From positions 248,001-312,000 of the forward strand of contig NZ_FPAJ01000004.1 in the NCBI RefSeq assembly GCF_900116285.1: a stretch of DNA of 64,000 bases, given 5' to 3'. This document shows positions 20,228 through 28,961 of the stretch, in pieces. Position 1 is the stretch's first letter. Every line of letters starts with the position of its first letter. The translations under genes were made by a program, and so were the position numbers. The notes under the pieces were generated by a model. It had not been told where the DNA came from and did not search any database. It worked only from the letters and a program-made list of their open reading frames with translations. The DNA comes from Sulfitobacter marinus. Its GTDB lineage: Bacteria > Pseudomonadota > Alphaproteobacteria > Rhodobacterales > Rhodobacteraceae.

Positions 20228-21466
20228 CTAGGCGGCTTTGATGCCATCATCTTTCAGTTCGTGAATAGAGGCGGCTAGTTTTGCGAACTCGCGGCGCAAC
20301 GGGATTTTGGCTGCGGAAACGGCCAAGGGCGTGCCGTGATCATTTGCATGGGTTACCTGCTTGCCCCCATCAGGAAGCTGCACATCAAGCGAAATGCCCA
20401 GACTTTCTGCCAGACGTTTTACCCGGCTTTTCGATGTCAGATCAGTGAACTTTGGCGCGCGGTTCAGAACAAAGCGCAAGGTTTCCAGCGGGAGCTCTTC
20501 GGATTGCAGTGCGCGTTTGAACCGCAGTGCATTTTGTGCGCTACGCATGTCCAGCTCAAGCAAGGCGAAATAGACATGCGCATTGGTCAACACCGTTTCG
20601 GTCCATTGCACCAATGTCGATGGCATATCCACGATGACGTAATCGAACTGGTTGCGTGCCACATCTAGAATGCGTTTCACATCGTCTGACGAAATCAGAT
20701 CAAGCGGCAGAATTTCCGGTGGAGAGGTTAGAACGTGAAGCCGATCTTCATAGGTCAAAAGCGCTTGGCCAAAGCTTTCCTCGTCCATCGTCTCGGTCTC
20801 GGACAGCATATCATACACCGCTTCGCGCGGCGGCAGATCAAGATATGTCGCGACCGATCCAAATTGAAGGTCAAGATCTAACAGGCACACTTTGGCGGGT
20901 TTTTTCTTGTCGGCGGTGGCCAGTTCCCATGCCAGATTGACAGCCATTGTCGTGGCCCCGGTGCCGCCCGCCAAACCGTGCACGACGATCAGCGCGCCAT
21001 CTTTCTGGGTGCCTGAACTTAGCTGAGATGTTGGCGCAACCGGCTGCGGTGCCGGATCGGGTGCCGCGCGCACACGCTCGATCGCGGCGGCCAGTTCCCC
21101 TTCGGGAAGCGGGTAGGGCACAAATTCATCCGCGCCCTGCCGCAGCAAAGAATGCAACGACACCGGGCTCATGTCTTCGGCGATCAGGATCACCTTTAGA
21201 TTTTGTGCTTTGGCTTGGCCGATGACCTGGCCTATCAGGGAAAGGTTTTCCTCGTCTGCGGCATCCACGGCCAAGGCGATCAGTTCAAGCGTTTGGGCCT
21301 CTGGCTGCTCCAGAAAAGAAAGCGCCTCCGCAAAGCTCAGGTCGCCCCAGCATTCGCCCAAGGCGTCTTCCATGTCTTCGATCAGCAGGTCGAAATTTTG
21401 CACATCGCGACTAACCGTGCAGGCGACGATTTGCGGGGCTTCGATCTGTGGCACAGTGCTGGCCAT
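20228..21466 (-). CDS. cpaE: Tad localisation ATPase-like protein CpaE/TadZ
   Basis: 412 aa. An atypical receiver-like domain (about 20-130) precedes a MinD/ParA-like domain; TadZ proteins place the pilus machine at the cell pole. The P-loop reads LAGGTGATTMA, so both signature Lys residues of KGGxGKT are absent; loss of the second Lys is common in TadZ and implies weak or no ATP hydrolysis. I take the ATG at 21466 (MASTVPQIEAP), which has an AAGGAA-like site upstream; an in-frame ATG lies at 21502. The 270-base gap to ompA holds a CCTGATC/GATCAGG hairpin (21702-21720). Confidence 0.9.
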   Translation of the reverse strand: MASTVPQIEAPQIVACTVSRDVQNFDLLIEDMEDALGECWGDLSFAEALSFLEQPEAQTLELIALAVDAADEENLSLIGQVIGQAKAQNLKVILIAEDMSPVSLHSLLRQGADEFVPYPLPEGELAAAIERVRAAPDPAPQPVAPTSQLSSGTQKDGALIVVHGLAGGTGATTMAVNLAWELATADKKKPAKVCLLDLDLQFGSVATYLDLPPREAVYDMLSETETMDEESFGQALLTYEDRLHVLTSPPEILPLDLISSDDVKRILDVARNQFDYVIVDMPSTLVQWTETVLTNAHVYFALLELDMRSAQNALRFKRALQSEELPLETLRFVLNRAPKFTDLTSKSRVKRLAESLGISLDVQLPDGGKQVTHANDHGTPLAVSAAKIPLRREFAKLAASIHELKDDGIKAA

Positions 21467-21735
21467 GGCCTCTTTCTTCCTTCCATATTGGGTGCTTGGC
21501 ATAGATCTGTCATGGCAAAGCCGGATCAGGTGTCTTTGCGGTCGCTTGCGCCAGATCAGCCGACCAGTCGCAATTTACCCTTTGAACCGGATATCTCAGC
21601 GAACTAGGGCGAGATTGGGGCTAAAAAGCTTCCATTGTTGGGAATTTTGAAACGATCACGGATCGTTCGGTGGATTGGTGATTTAGCGCCGTTCCCTGAT
21701 CGCCGCGTCGCCCGATCAGGATGCACTGGTATCGG

Positions 21736-22413
21736 CTATTCGCTGACCAGTAAGGTTGTGCTGCTTGTCAGCTGCGTTGGCGGCACGGCGCTGGCCACGT
21801 AATCACGGTAAATGATCTGCGCGTATTGGCCGTCCAGAACGGTCGGGTGACGTTTGACGAAACCGTTGACTTCGGTAACTGTCCGCCGGTTTGCACGTTC
21901 GCGCCCTTGCGAAACGACCAAAGGCTGTGTTTCCCCAAAGGAAACAACGGCTTCTAGGCGGGCGCGCCCGATGCCTTGGGTCGCGAGAAAGCCAACAACA
22001 GCCTGTGCACGGCGCATGCCTAATGCTTTGTTATACTGGTCCGATCCGACAGCATCTGTATGACCATAGACGCGGAAGCGTACCTCGGGGAATTGCCGGA
22101 TCCAGCTGGCTTGCTGGCGCAGCGCGGCTTGCGCAGCCCCGTCCAACTGTGCAGAGTTAAACGCAAACGTCACCGTTGATTGCACTTCGCTGGCAAAACG
22201 GTTTGCCAGATCAAAAGTATATTGTTTCTCACCTGTCATGATCAGGCGGTTGTTCAGGGTTGCGTCGCCAAAAGTGCCGATATCAGTGATTGAACCTGCT
22301 TGGCGGTGAAACTGCGTGTACACGGGGTCAGAGCTTTGCCCGCAAGCGGCGAGCATCGAAAGGATTGCGATCAGGCTGGCTGAACCAAGTTTGGCTGTGA
22401 TCTGAGAACTCAT
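21736..22413 (-). CDS. OmpA-family lipoprotein of the tad cluster
   Basis: 225 aa with a lipoprotein signal (lipobox MLAAC, about residue 24) and a C-terminal OmpA peptidoglycan-binding domain: FRVYGHTDAVGSDQYNKALGMRRAQAVVGFLATQG matches the NxxLSxxRA region in layout. It probably holds the secretin complex to the cell wall. The ATG at 22413 is 4 bases after the cpaC stop, so it is coupled to it; the longer reading to 22446 would overlap cpaC. Confidence 0.87.
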   Translation of the reverse strand: MSSQITAKLGSASLIAILSMLAACGQSSDPVYTQFHRQAGSITDIGTFGDATLNNRLIMTGEKQYTFDLANRFASEVQSTVTFAFNSAQLDGAAQAALRQQASWIRQFPEVRFRVYGHTDAVGSDQYNKALGMRRAQAVVGFLATQGIGRARLEAVVSFGETQPLVVSQGRERANRRTVTEVNGFVKRHPTVLDGQYAQIIYRDYVASAVPPTQLTSSTTLLVSE

Positions 22414-22417
22414 CGCT

Positions 22418-23857
22418 TTAATCCAGTACGTAGCCGTAAGAGCCACTGAAGTCCTGTTTGGCGACTTCGCCTGCAGCGCCTTTCGTGGGTGCCCGTGTGC
22501 CGCTGCTCACCCGTCCATTAAGGAATAAATCGCTTTCGGTGGGCGGGGTGATGCGGTCCGTTGGCAGGGCCAATGCCTCGCCGCGGGTTGGCGTGACCAG
22601 ATGTGCCGTAATGATGATCACCAGCTCGGTCTGCTGGCGCTGATAATTCGCGCTACGGAACAAGGCCCCCAAAACAGGGACGTCGCCGATCCAGGGTAAT
22701 TGGCTGGAGGTGTCGGTAAAGTCGTCTTGCAACAGCCCAGCAATGGCAAAGCTTTCGCCATCGCGCATCTCGACCGTGGTAGAGGTTTCGCGGCGGGTAA
22801 AGGCGGCGATGTTAAAGCCATTGCCCAAAGACACCGAATTTGACGCATCAATAGCTGAAACAGCTGCGTTCAGTTCGAGGTTGATCAAATCTTTGTCGAC
22901 AACACGGGGTATAAAGTTCATTTCCACGCCGAAGGGTTTGTATTCGACTGTCACGCGGTCGTCAGACTGTGACACTGGAACTGGATATTCACCGCCGGCT
23001 AGGAATTTCGCCTCTTGACCGGATAGCGCGACAAGGTTGGGTTCGGCCAGAAAACGCACCGCACCTTTTTGCTCAAGCGCTTCCAGTAGCAAACCGACCT
23101 GCGTCGACCCCGCGTTAAAGCCGAAAAGGACCGCGCCCGCATTGGTGTTGGTTGCCGGGGTCCTTCCGGCCAGCGAATTGGCAATCGCCCCGGACGTGTT
23201 TGTTGTGTTGGACCCGCCACTTAGGCTGCGATTGGTGCCGCCCAGACCGTCCAGCGCCAAAGAGGCGCTGAGCGATTTGGAAACAGACCGCTGCATTTCA
23301 GCAAAGCGGATTTTCATCATGACCTGCTGGATACCGCCCACGGTCATCAAGTTCGACACACGTTCTGGCGCATAGCGTTCCGCCAAATCCAGCGCGCGCT
23401 GCAAACGCTGTGTCGATGACACAATGCCGGACATGACGATGCCGTCATTTGCTGTGCGTACTTCGATTTTCTCACCGGGAAGGATCTGGCGCAGCCGTTC
23501 TTTGAATTCCGAGATGTCAGAGGCGACGCGCACATCGACATTCGTGATCAGTTGGCCCGCCGCGTCGAGCAAGGTCAAGGTGGTCAGACCGGGGGATTTG
23601 CCCAGCACATAGATCGTGCGTTCAGACAAAGACGAGATATCTGCGATTCCGGGGTTAGCGATACTAAGTTCGGCAAAAGGAATGTCGCTTTCGACCACGA
23701 CCGCGCGGTTCATCGGAACTTCAAGCGTGCGGTTCGTGCCCTTTTTGACCACACGCAGGGTATCGGCCTGCACAACGGTCGGGAGGGCCATTGTCAATGG
23801 CATCGCACATAGCGCCAGCCCGAAAAGGGCCGCGGTAAAGAATCTATCGATTTTCAT
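22418..23857 (-). CDS. cpaC: Tad outer-membrane secretin CpaC/RcpA
   Basis: 479 aa. A signal peptide (about residues 1-32) is followed by the N-terminal pilus-secretin domain (VVKKGTNRTLEVPMNRAVVVE), a BON-like part and the secretin domain with VEYKPFGVEMNFIPRV and a C-terminal LPWIGDVPVLGALFRS, the conserved secretin signature. It forms the outer-membrane pore for the pilus. The ATG at 23857 is fixed by a ribosome site GCAGGT just upstream. Confidence 0.95.
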   Translation of the reverse strand: MKIDRFFTAALFGLALCAMPLTMALPTVVQADTLRVVKKGTNRTLEVPMNRAVVVESDIPFAELSIANPGIADISSLSERTIYVLGKSPGLTTLTLLDAAGQLITNVDVRVASDISEFKERLRQILPGEKIEVRTANDGIVMSGIVSSTQRLQRALDLAERYAPERVSNLMTVGGIQQVMMKIRFAEMQRSVSKSLSASLALDGLGGTNRSLSGGSNTTNTSGAIANSLAGRTPATNTNAGAVLFGFNAGSTQVGLLLEALEQKGAVRFLAEPNLVALSGQEAKFLAGGEYPVPVSQSDDRVTVEYKPFGVEMNFIPRVVDKDLINLELNAAVSAIDASNSVSLGNGFNIAAFTRRETSTTVEMRDGESFAIAGLLQDDFTDTSSQLPWIGDVPVLGALFRSANYQRQQTELVIIITAHLVTPTRGEALALPTDRITPPTESDLFLNGRVSSGTRAPTKGAAGEVAKQDFSGSYGYVLD

Positions 23858-24052
23858 GTGACCTGCCTTTGTGATCACGCCTCTGGGATGGGTCTTGGCG
23901 CCCGTCGTTTCCCACATCTTGAGCGTATTTGGCCATTTTTGCAAGAATCAATGCGTCAAGCGTCCAATATGCTGTGGATTAAGGGCAACATGTGCTTTCA
24001 ACGGGCAAAAACCGCGCATTGCGGCGCGGCATTTGGTTTCATTTATTGAACA

Positions 24053-24916
24053 TCAGTTTGTGCAGGGGATCGGGATTTCCATAACCTCGGCCCCGCGGCG
24101 CGTCCGAATGGTGCATACGCGTTCTTTTTCGACGACTGCCTGCGCGGTTTTAGCTTGAATACCCAATAGCTTGCGTTGATCGACCTCAATGCTGGATGCC
24201 ACGGTGTCATCCTCTGCGCCGACCAGTGACAGCGACAACTTGCCGGTGGATTGGGCCTGCGCCAATGCAGCGACCTGACCTGGTTTGACGGCGACAGTAA
24301 CTGTCTGTGCGATTTCGGCTTCGCTGCGTTCGCCGCCCGCGCTTTGGTCAATCGCGATCAGTTGGATGCCGGCTTCGATCAGCTTGGTTACATCACCGGA
24401 TCCATTCTGATTGGCCCCGTCCAGATTAATGCGGCCGGTCCAATAGACGTCAACGCGGTCACCAGGGCGCAGGAAACCGGAAACGCCGCTGTACGCATCA
24501 ACCATAATGGTAAAGGCGCGTGTGCCACGTTCCAGGCGCGAGGTCAGGCCGGTATCTTGGCCCGGCTCGGTGACCTTAACGGCCATAATGGCTTCGTCCT
24601 TTTCAATCGCGCGCAGGACCACGCGCAATTGATCGCTGTTTTCTGGGAAAAGAGTGGCTTCGTCCAAAAATGTCCCCTCGGGGACTGCGTTTTGGGGCCA
24701 GGCAACTTGGCGCACATCATCACGCGTCAGCTGTTGGCCGTATTTAAGGGATTTGTCGGCGACGAAGACATTAACAGTTGGCACGATTTGCGCCAAAGCG
24801 GCCTGCGCCTGTGCGTTGGCCATCTGGTATTCACCAATGCGGCTCTTGGCCAGATAGACAGCGCCGCCCGCAAGAGCGATGCCCGCCAACAGGACCAATC
24901 CAAATAGCATCCGCAT
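24053..24916 (-). CDS. cpaB: Tad assembly protein CpaB/RcpC
   Basis: 287 aa periplasmic protein with an N-terminal membrane helix (about residues 3-23), a SAF domain (VFVADKSLKYGQQLTRDDVRQVAWP) and the RcpC signature RTRRGAEVMEIPIPC at the C-terminus. SAF domains in this family are thought to contact peptidoglycan or the secretin. A 196-base gap precedes cpaC. Confidence 0.93.
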   Translation of the reverse strand: MRMLFGLVLLAGIALAGGAVYLAKSRIGEYQMANAQAQAALAQIVPTVNVFVADKSLKYGQQLTRDDVRQVAWPQNAVPEGTFLDEATLFPENSDQLRVVLRAIEKDEAIMAVKVTEPGQDTGLTSRLERGTRAFTIMVDAYSGVSGFLRPGDRVDVYWTGRINLDGANQNGSGDVTKLIEAGIQLIAIDQSAGGERSEAEIAQTVTVAVKPGQVAALAQAQSTGKLSLSLVGAEDDTVASSIEVDQRKLLGIQAKTAQAVVEKERVCTIRTRRGAEVMEIPIPCTN

Positions 24917-25073
24917 GTCGTTTCCCTCGTAAATTTATTCACCAGAAATGTTCTGGCATTCACTTCATGCTGCAAAGTGCAGGCCAATTATGTCCTGAAT
25001 ATGGAGCTTCAGCGGCGTGAATACGCCGGAATTCCGCAGTAGGATATTCGCCAGTTTTTGTTCAAGTTTTTGT

Positions 25074-25247
25074 TCAGGAGCCGCCAGGTTTCATGACGAT
25101 TGTCCGGTCGGCAAGATCGACAGTGCTGTCACGTGTAGCGGCGACAATCATGAGCGCAAAGAAGAGAACGGCAGCGCATAATACAACCCAGTCAACGGTG
25201 ATGGCACCGTCAGATTTGGTGATGAAATTTTTCAATTTGTTGTACAT
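25074..25247 (-). CDS. Flp-type pilin, second copy
   Basis: 57 aa. MYNKLKNFITKSDG is the leader, then AITVDWVVL starts the hydrophobic pilin helix, with the predicted cut after G14. Glu at +5 and Tyr at +6 of classical Flp are Asp and Trp here, as in the first copy at 25370. The tail is longer and more charged than in the first copy (RDSTVDLADRTIV), so it may be a minor pilin. The ATG at 25247 has AGGG 9 bases before it. Confidence 0.85.
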   Translation of the reverse strand: MYNKLKNFITKSDGAITVDWVVLCAAVLFFALMIVAATRDSTVDLADRTIVMKPGGS

Positions 25248-25369
25248 GAACGATGCCCTGTGGATGCCGGAAGTTTTGATAGAACTGGCCACATCTTGTC
25301 GTGCAAAATGTGGCCAGTTAGCTTTGAAAAATCAAAACTTTCTAATTATATCTTGGCTTTAGGGCCAGA

Positions 25370-25549
25370 TTAGCCGGGCTTCACAGCGCCCAAGTAAGTT
25401 GCTGTGTTGCTCGTCAGGTTGGACGCGCCAGTTTCGATGGACGAATAAGCAGCTACGGCCAGGCCAACAACTGCGGCAGTCAGAACAACCCAGTCAACGG
25501 TTACTGCGCCGGATTCGTTTTTCTTAAAGTTTTTGATAAGTTTCATCAT
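25370..25549 (-). CDS. flp: Flp-type major pilin
   Basis: 59 aa. The leader MMKLIKNFKKNESG is cut after G14 by TadV; the mature part starts AVTVDWVVL, with Asp19 (+5) and Trp20 (+6) where Glu and Tyr are usual. The hydrophobic helix runs to about residue 38. GGAGG, 7 bases before the ATG pair at 25549/25546, is the strongest ribosome site in the cluster, which fits an abundant pilin. It is the first gene of the tad run. Confidence 0.93.
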   Translation of the reverse strand: MMKLIKNFKKNESGAVTVDWVVLTAAVVGLAVAAYSSIETGASNLTSNTATYLGAVKPG

Positions 25550-25915
25550 GGTATGTCCCTCCAAGGATCACAAAGAATTTCAATCTCAACCGTGTCGCCG
25601 TCCATGGCGCTGAGTGTTTTTATTCAGCGTCTGTCCGACTTGGTATGACCCTATATAGCCCCCTGAATAAGGCATGAATTTGGCGTCAAATGTGACATTT
25701 ACGCTTTGCGCAACGATTAACCGCAGATTAATTTTACGCGCCTGAATCTAAATGAAAAAATAATGCAACTTTTTTGAAATCAGTGACGGCGGCTGCGTTT
25801 GGGATGTAAATTAAGGCGATTTGGCCACATTCCTCGCCATGATTGGCTGGTTTTTAAGGGTTTTCCATGTGATGTTCAGGCTATCGAGCAGAATAAGCAT
25901 AAAAAGCAGGCAAAG
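25550..25915. other. Divergent promoter region, pilin and lytic transglycosylase
   Basis: About 366 AT-rich bases without a gene, between the flp start (minus) and the transglycosylase start (plus). It contains the CtrA-type box at 25717-25731 and A/T-rich tracts around 25740-25785. No clear sigma-70 boxes stand out. Confidence 0.7.
25717..25731 (+). promoter_or_regulatory. CtrA binding site TTAA-N7-TTAA
   Basis: TTAA at 25717-25720, then CCGCAGA, then TTAA at 25728-25731: an exact match to the alphaproteobacterial CtrA consensus, and the only one noticed in the intergenic regions of the window. It is 168 bases from the flp start on one side and 185 from the transglycosylase start on the other. 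CtrA control of flp/pilA is established in Caulobacter; here it is inferred. Confidence 0.65.
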
Positions 25916-26719
25916 ATGTTTCGATTATTTGTGATCGCGCTCATGGCGGGGGTATTGGCGGTGCCAATGCTCTGGGCTGATGCGCCTAAACCTTTCCCTC
26001 AGTTTGAAGCAAAACGCGTCAAGCCGCCCAAACCGGGAAGCCGGAACAGGATTAACGTCTTCATTGAACCCCAAGCACCCACCACCCCGCAGGTCGTGGC
26101 AACGCCGTCAGGGGCTATCGCGCCCATTGCCCCGGGGCAGTTTGACTGGTTCTGGGATAAGGTATCGCCTGATCGGGCCAAGTCGGGACCCGGACGACTA
26201 GAAGTTGCCATGACGACACTCGCCACGGCGAGCAGCAAGGTACCAGCGCCCCGAATGCAGCAAATGCAGCAGATCGCCCAAGCGAACGGAGTGGATATTC
26301 TACGGTCAACCATCGGGACCAAGGTGTCGCCGGCGCTGGTATTGGCAGTGATCACCGTCGAATCCGCGGGGCGTGCAGATGCGATCAGCGGGGCTGGAGC
26401 CCAAGGGTTGATGCAATTGATGCCAGACACAGCCGCCCGGTTTGGTGTGGATGACAGCATGAAGCCCACGCAAAATATCTTGGGCGGTGTGAAATATCTG
26501 GATTGGTTAATGGGCCACTTTGACAGTGACCCCATTTTGGTGCTGGCAGGATATAATGCGGGCGAGGGATCGGTGCGCGACCATGCAGGCGTACCACCTT
26601 TCGCAGAAACCCGCGATTATGTGCCCAAGGTGTTGGCCGCCTTCCAAGTGGCCAAAGGGCTGTGCCAGACCCCGCCAGAGCTTATTTCAGACGGCTGCGT
26701 TTTTGTGGCAATGAAATAA
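25916..26719 (+). CDS. Secreted lytic transglycosylase (SLT family 1)
   Basis: 267 aa. A signal peptide (MFRLFVIALMAGVLAVPMLWA) is followed by a Pro-rich region, then an SLT domain: the catalytic Glu is in VITVESAGRADA, with GAQGLMQLMPDTAARFGV and AGYNAGEGSVRDH downstream. It cleaves peptidoglycan glycan strands in the periplasm. The ATG at 25916 has GCAGG upstream and gives the signal peptide; an earlier in-frame ATG (25799) would not. Being divergent from the tad operon, it may open the wall for the pilus; that is inference. Confidence 0.88.
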   Translation: MFRLFVIALMAGVLAVPMLWADAPKPFPQFEAKRVKPPKPGSRNRINVFIEPQAPTTPQVVATPSGAIAPIAPGQFDWFWDKVSPDRAKSGPGRLEVAMTTLATASSKVPAPRMQQMQQIAQANGVDILRSTIGTKVSPALVLAVITVESAGRADAISGAGAQGLMQLMPDTAARFGVDDSMKPTQNILGGVKYLDWLMGHFDSDPILVLAGYNAGEGSVRDHAGVPPFAETRDYVPKVLAAFQVAKGLCQTPPELISDGCVFVAMK

Positions 26720-26726
26720 CCCACGA

Positions 26727-26763
26727 AAAAGGGGCGCAGCCAGCTGTGGCGCGCCCCTTTTCT
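26727..26763 (+). terminator. Rho-independent terminator, bidirectional
   Basis: AAAAGGGGCGC (26727-26737) pairs over 11 bases with GCGCCCCTTTT (26751-26761). It lies between the convergent transglycosylase and scoB genes and has T/A runs on both sides. Confidence 0.88.
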
Positions 26764-26777
26764 AATGTCTTGGTCGA

Positions 26778-27401
26778 TTAGACGATTGTGGCTTGGGTCG
26801 CGGCGCGCAGTTCGTCTTCGGTAACGCCATCGGCGCATTCCACGATCTTTAGCCCGCCTTCTACAACATCCAGCACACCAAGGTTGGTAATGATGCGGTC
26901 CACCACGGACTTGCCCGTTAGCGGCAAGGTGCATTCCTTAAGGACTTTGCTGTCGCCGTGTTTGTTGGTGTGATCCATCACAACAACCACGCGGCCAACA
27001 CCAGCCACCAGGTCCATCGCGCCGCCCATCCCTTTGACCAGCTTGCCCGGAATCATCCAGTTTGCCAGATCGCCGTTCTCGGCGACTTCCATAGCACCAA
27101 GGATCGCCATCGCGATCTTGCCGCCGCGGATCATACCAAAAGATGTCGAACTGTCGAAATAGGCGGTCTGGGGCAGTTCTGTGATGGTTTGCTTGCCCGC
27201 GTTGATCAGGTCGGCGTCTTCTTCTCCGTCAATCGGGAAGGGACCCATGCCCAGCATGCCGTTTTCCGATTGCAGGGTCACTTCGACGCCTTCGGGGATA
27301 TAGTTTGACACGAGCGTCGGAATGCCGATGCCAAGGTTCACATACCAGCCGTCTTGTAGTTCGAGCGCGGCGCGTGCCGCCATTTGATTGCGATCCCACA
27401 T
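26778..27401 (-). CDS. scoB: 3-oxoacid CoA-transferase subunit B
   Basis: 207 aa beta subunit of the SCOT-type enzyme that moves CoA between succinyl-CoA and acetoacetate or a similar oxoacid. The catalytic Glu is in [14 protein letters not shown], and DMAR-like glycine motifs ([14 protein letters not shown]) complete the fold. It starts 1 base after the scoA stop, so the two subunits are made together. The exact acid is not decided by sequence. Confidence 0.93.
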   Translation of the reverse strand: MWDRNQMAARAALELQDGWYVNLGIGIPTLVSNYIPEGVEVTLQSENGMLGMGPFPIDGEEDADLINAGKQTITELPQTAYFDSSTSFGMIRGGKIAMAILGAMEVAENGDLANWMIPGKLVKGMGGAMDLVAGVGRVVVVMDHTNKHGDSKVLKECTLPLTGKSVVDRIITNLGVLDVVEGGLKIVECADGVTEDELRAATQATIV

Positions 27402-27402
27402 A

Positions 27403-28098
27403 TTATGCGCTCCTTACCGTGCGTTGTTCGATCCGCTTTTCATGTTCGCCCTGAACGATGCGGTGCACATAGATGCCGGGCAGGTGGATCGCGTCGGGGT
27501 CAAGGCTGCCTGTCGGTACGATCTCTTCGACCTCGACGATGCAGATTTTGCCACACATCGCAGCGGGTGGGTTAAAGTTGCGGGCGGTTTTGCGGAACAC
27601 CAGATTGCCCGTCGCATCCGCTTTCCATGCCTTTACGATGGCCAGATCGGCAAAGATGCCTTCTTCCATGATATAGGTCTCGCCGTTGAAATCCTTGTGC
27701 TCTTTACCTTCGGCGATAACGGTGCCGACGCCGGTTTTGGTATAGAAACCCGGGATGCCCGCGCCGCCGGCGCGCATCCGTTCAGCCAGCGTGCCTTGGG
27801 GGTTGAATTCAAGCTCAAGCTCGCCGCTGAGATATTGACGCATAAACTCGGCGTTTTCACCCACGTAGGAGCTGATCATTTTTTTGACCTGCTTGGTCTG
27901 AAGCAAAATACCGATCCCGAAATCATCCACACCCGCGTTGTTCGAGGCAAATGTCAGATCCTTGGTGCCCGCGTCACGGATCGCTGCAAGCAGCAGTTCG
28001 GGGATGCCGCAGAGGCCGAAACCGCCAGCGGCAATTAGCATGCCGTCGTGTAATACGCCGTCCAGCGCTTCGGCCGCGCTACCATAGATTTTCTTCAT
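27403..28098 (-). CDS. scoA: 3-oxoacid CoA-transferase subunit A
   Basis: 231 aa alpha subunit, partner of Sco[21 protein letters not shown] and [12 protein letters not shown] form the CoA-binding Gly-rich start; [14 protein letters not shown] and GLGGIP-type motifs follow. The ATG at 28098 is supported by AAAGGAC 8 bases upstream; an in-frame ATG at 28140 adds 14 residues foreign to the family. Role: entry of acetoacetate into acetyl-CoA. Confidence 0.92.
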   Translation of the reverse strand: MKKIYGSAAEALDGVLHDGMLIAAGGFGLCGIPELLLAAIRDAGTKDLTFASNNAGVDDFGIGILLQTKQVKKMISSYVGENAEFMRQYLSGELELEFNPQGTLAERMRAGGAGIPGFYTKTGVGTVIAEGKEHKDFNGETYIMEEGIFADLAIVKAWKADATGNLVFRKTARNFNPPAAMCGKICIVEVEEIVPTGSLDPDAIHLPGIYVHRIVQGEHEKRIEQRTVRSA

Positions 28099-28285
28099 TC
28101 CGGGTCCTTTCGATAGCGGGGCCATCCCGCGCGTCTCCATGCATATCGACTTCTATGACGCTACGTTTCGCAGGTGTCAAATATGGCTCAGGCGCACCGG
28201 TTAAGATGCGCCTGAAAACTGTTCTAATTGCAAGTGAAGAGAGATTATTGGGCTGCTCTGCCGCTCATTCGCGCTCTGCTTTTTC

Positions 28286-28861
28286 TCAGACGATACGAAC
28301 CTGGGTGCCGATGGGGGCGATTTGAAACAGCGCTTCGATCATGTGATTGTAAAGACCGATACACCCGTCCGAGCTTTGTCGCCCGATCTTGCGCGTGTCG
28401 TGGGTGCCGTGGATCAGATAGGCGGGCCAGCCCAGATACATCGCATGGGTGCCCAACGGATTGTCCGGGCCTGGGGGCATGTATTTCAAATCGGGGTTGC
28501 GTTCGATCATGCTGGCGGTCGGGGTCCAGTCAGGGCCAACACGTTTGCGCATGATCTTGGTATAACCGCGCTTGGTCAGCTCGTCGCTGCGCGGCACAGA
28601 GGTCGGATAGATATTGTAGGTTTCGCCGTCGCCGCTCCAGAAATGCAGGGCGCGCGATGTGGTGTCCGCAACGATGGCGGCCTTGCCAAGGTCGTCAAAG
28701 TGGTCCTGCCAGCGCTGCTGGGTAAAACTCGAGGTGTTGTGGCGCACAGGGTCGCCCTCCCTTTCCGGCTCGGCCGACTGGGCGCGAAGAATAGAGGGCA
28801 TGAATAGGGTGGCACCGGCCACCGTTAACAATTTACGACGTGAAATCTTCTGCTCGGCCAT
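28286..28861 (-). CDS. YkuD-type L,D-transpeptidase with altered active-site motif
   Basis: 191 aa exported protein. SRRKLLTVAG at 7-16 looks like a twin-arginine signal. The YkuD core has H151 (YLIHGTHD) and Cys167 in SSDGCIGL; in classical enzymes the second motif is SHGC, but D165 stands where His is expected. Related roseobacter proteins may share this; whether crosslinking activity remains is unknown. The family forms 3-3 crosslinks or attaches lipoproteins in peptidoglycan. It stands alone between scoA and topA. Confidence 0.85.
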   Translation of the reverse strand: MAEQKISRRKLLTVAGATLFMPSILRAQSAEPEREGDPVRHNTSSFTQQRWQDHFDDLGKAAIVADTTSRALHFWSGDGETYNIYPTSVPRSDELTKRGYTKIMRKRVGPDWTPTASMIERNPDLKYMPPGPDNPLGTHAMYLGWPAYLIHGTHDTRKIGRQSSDGCIGLYNHMIEALFQIAPIGTQVRIV

Positions 28862-28961
28862 CCTTGTGCTCCTTATGCTGTGGCATTCACTGCACAGGTG
28901 ACACTTGGATGGCGAGACGGCAATTCACGTATTCATGAATTGCAATGCATTCACGAAATGG

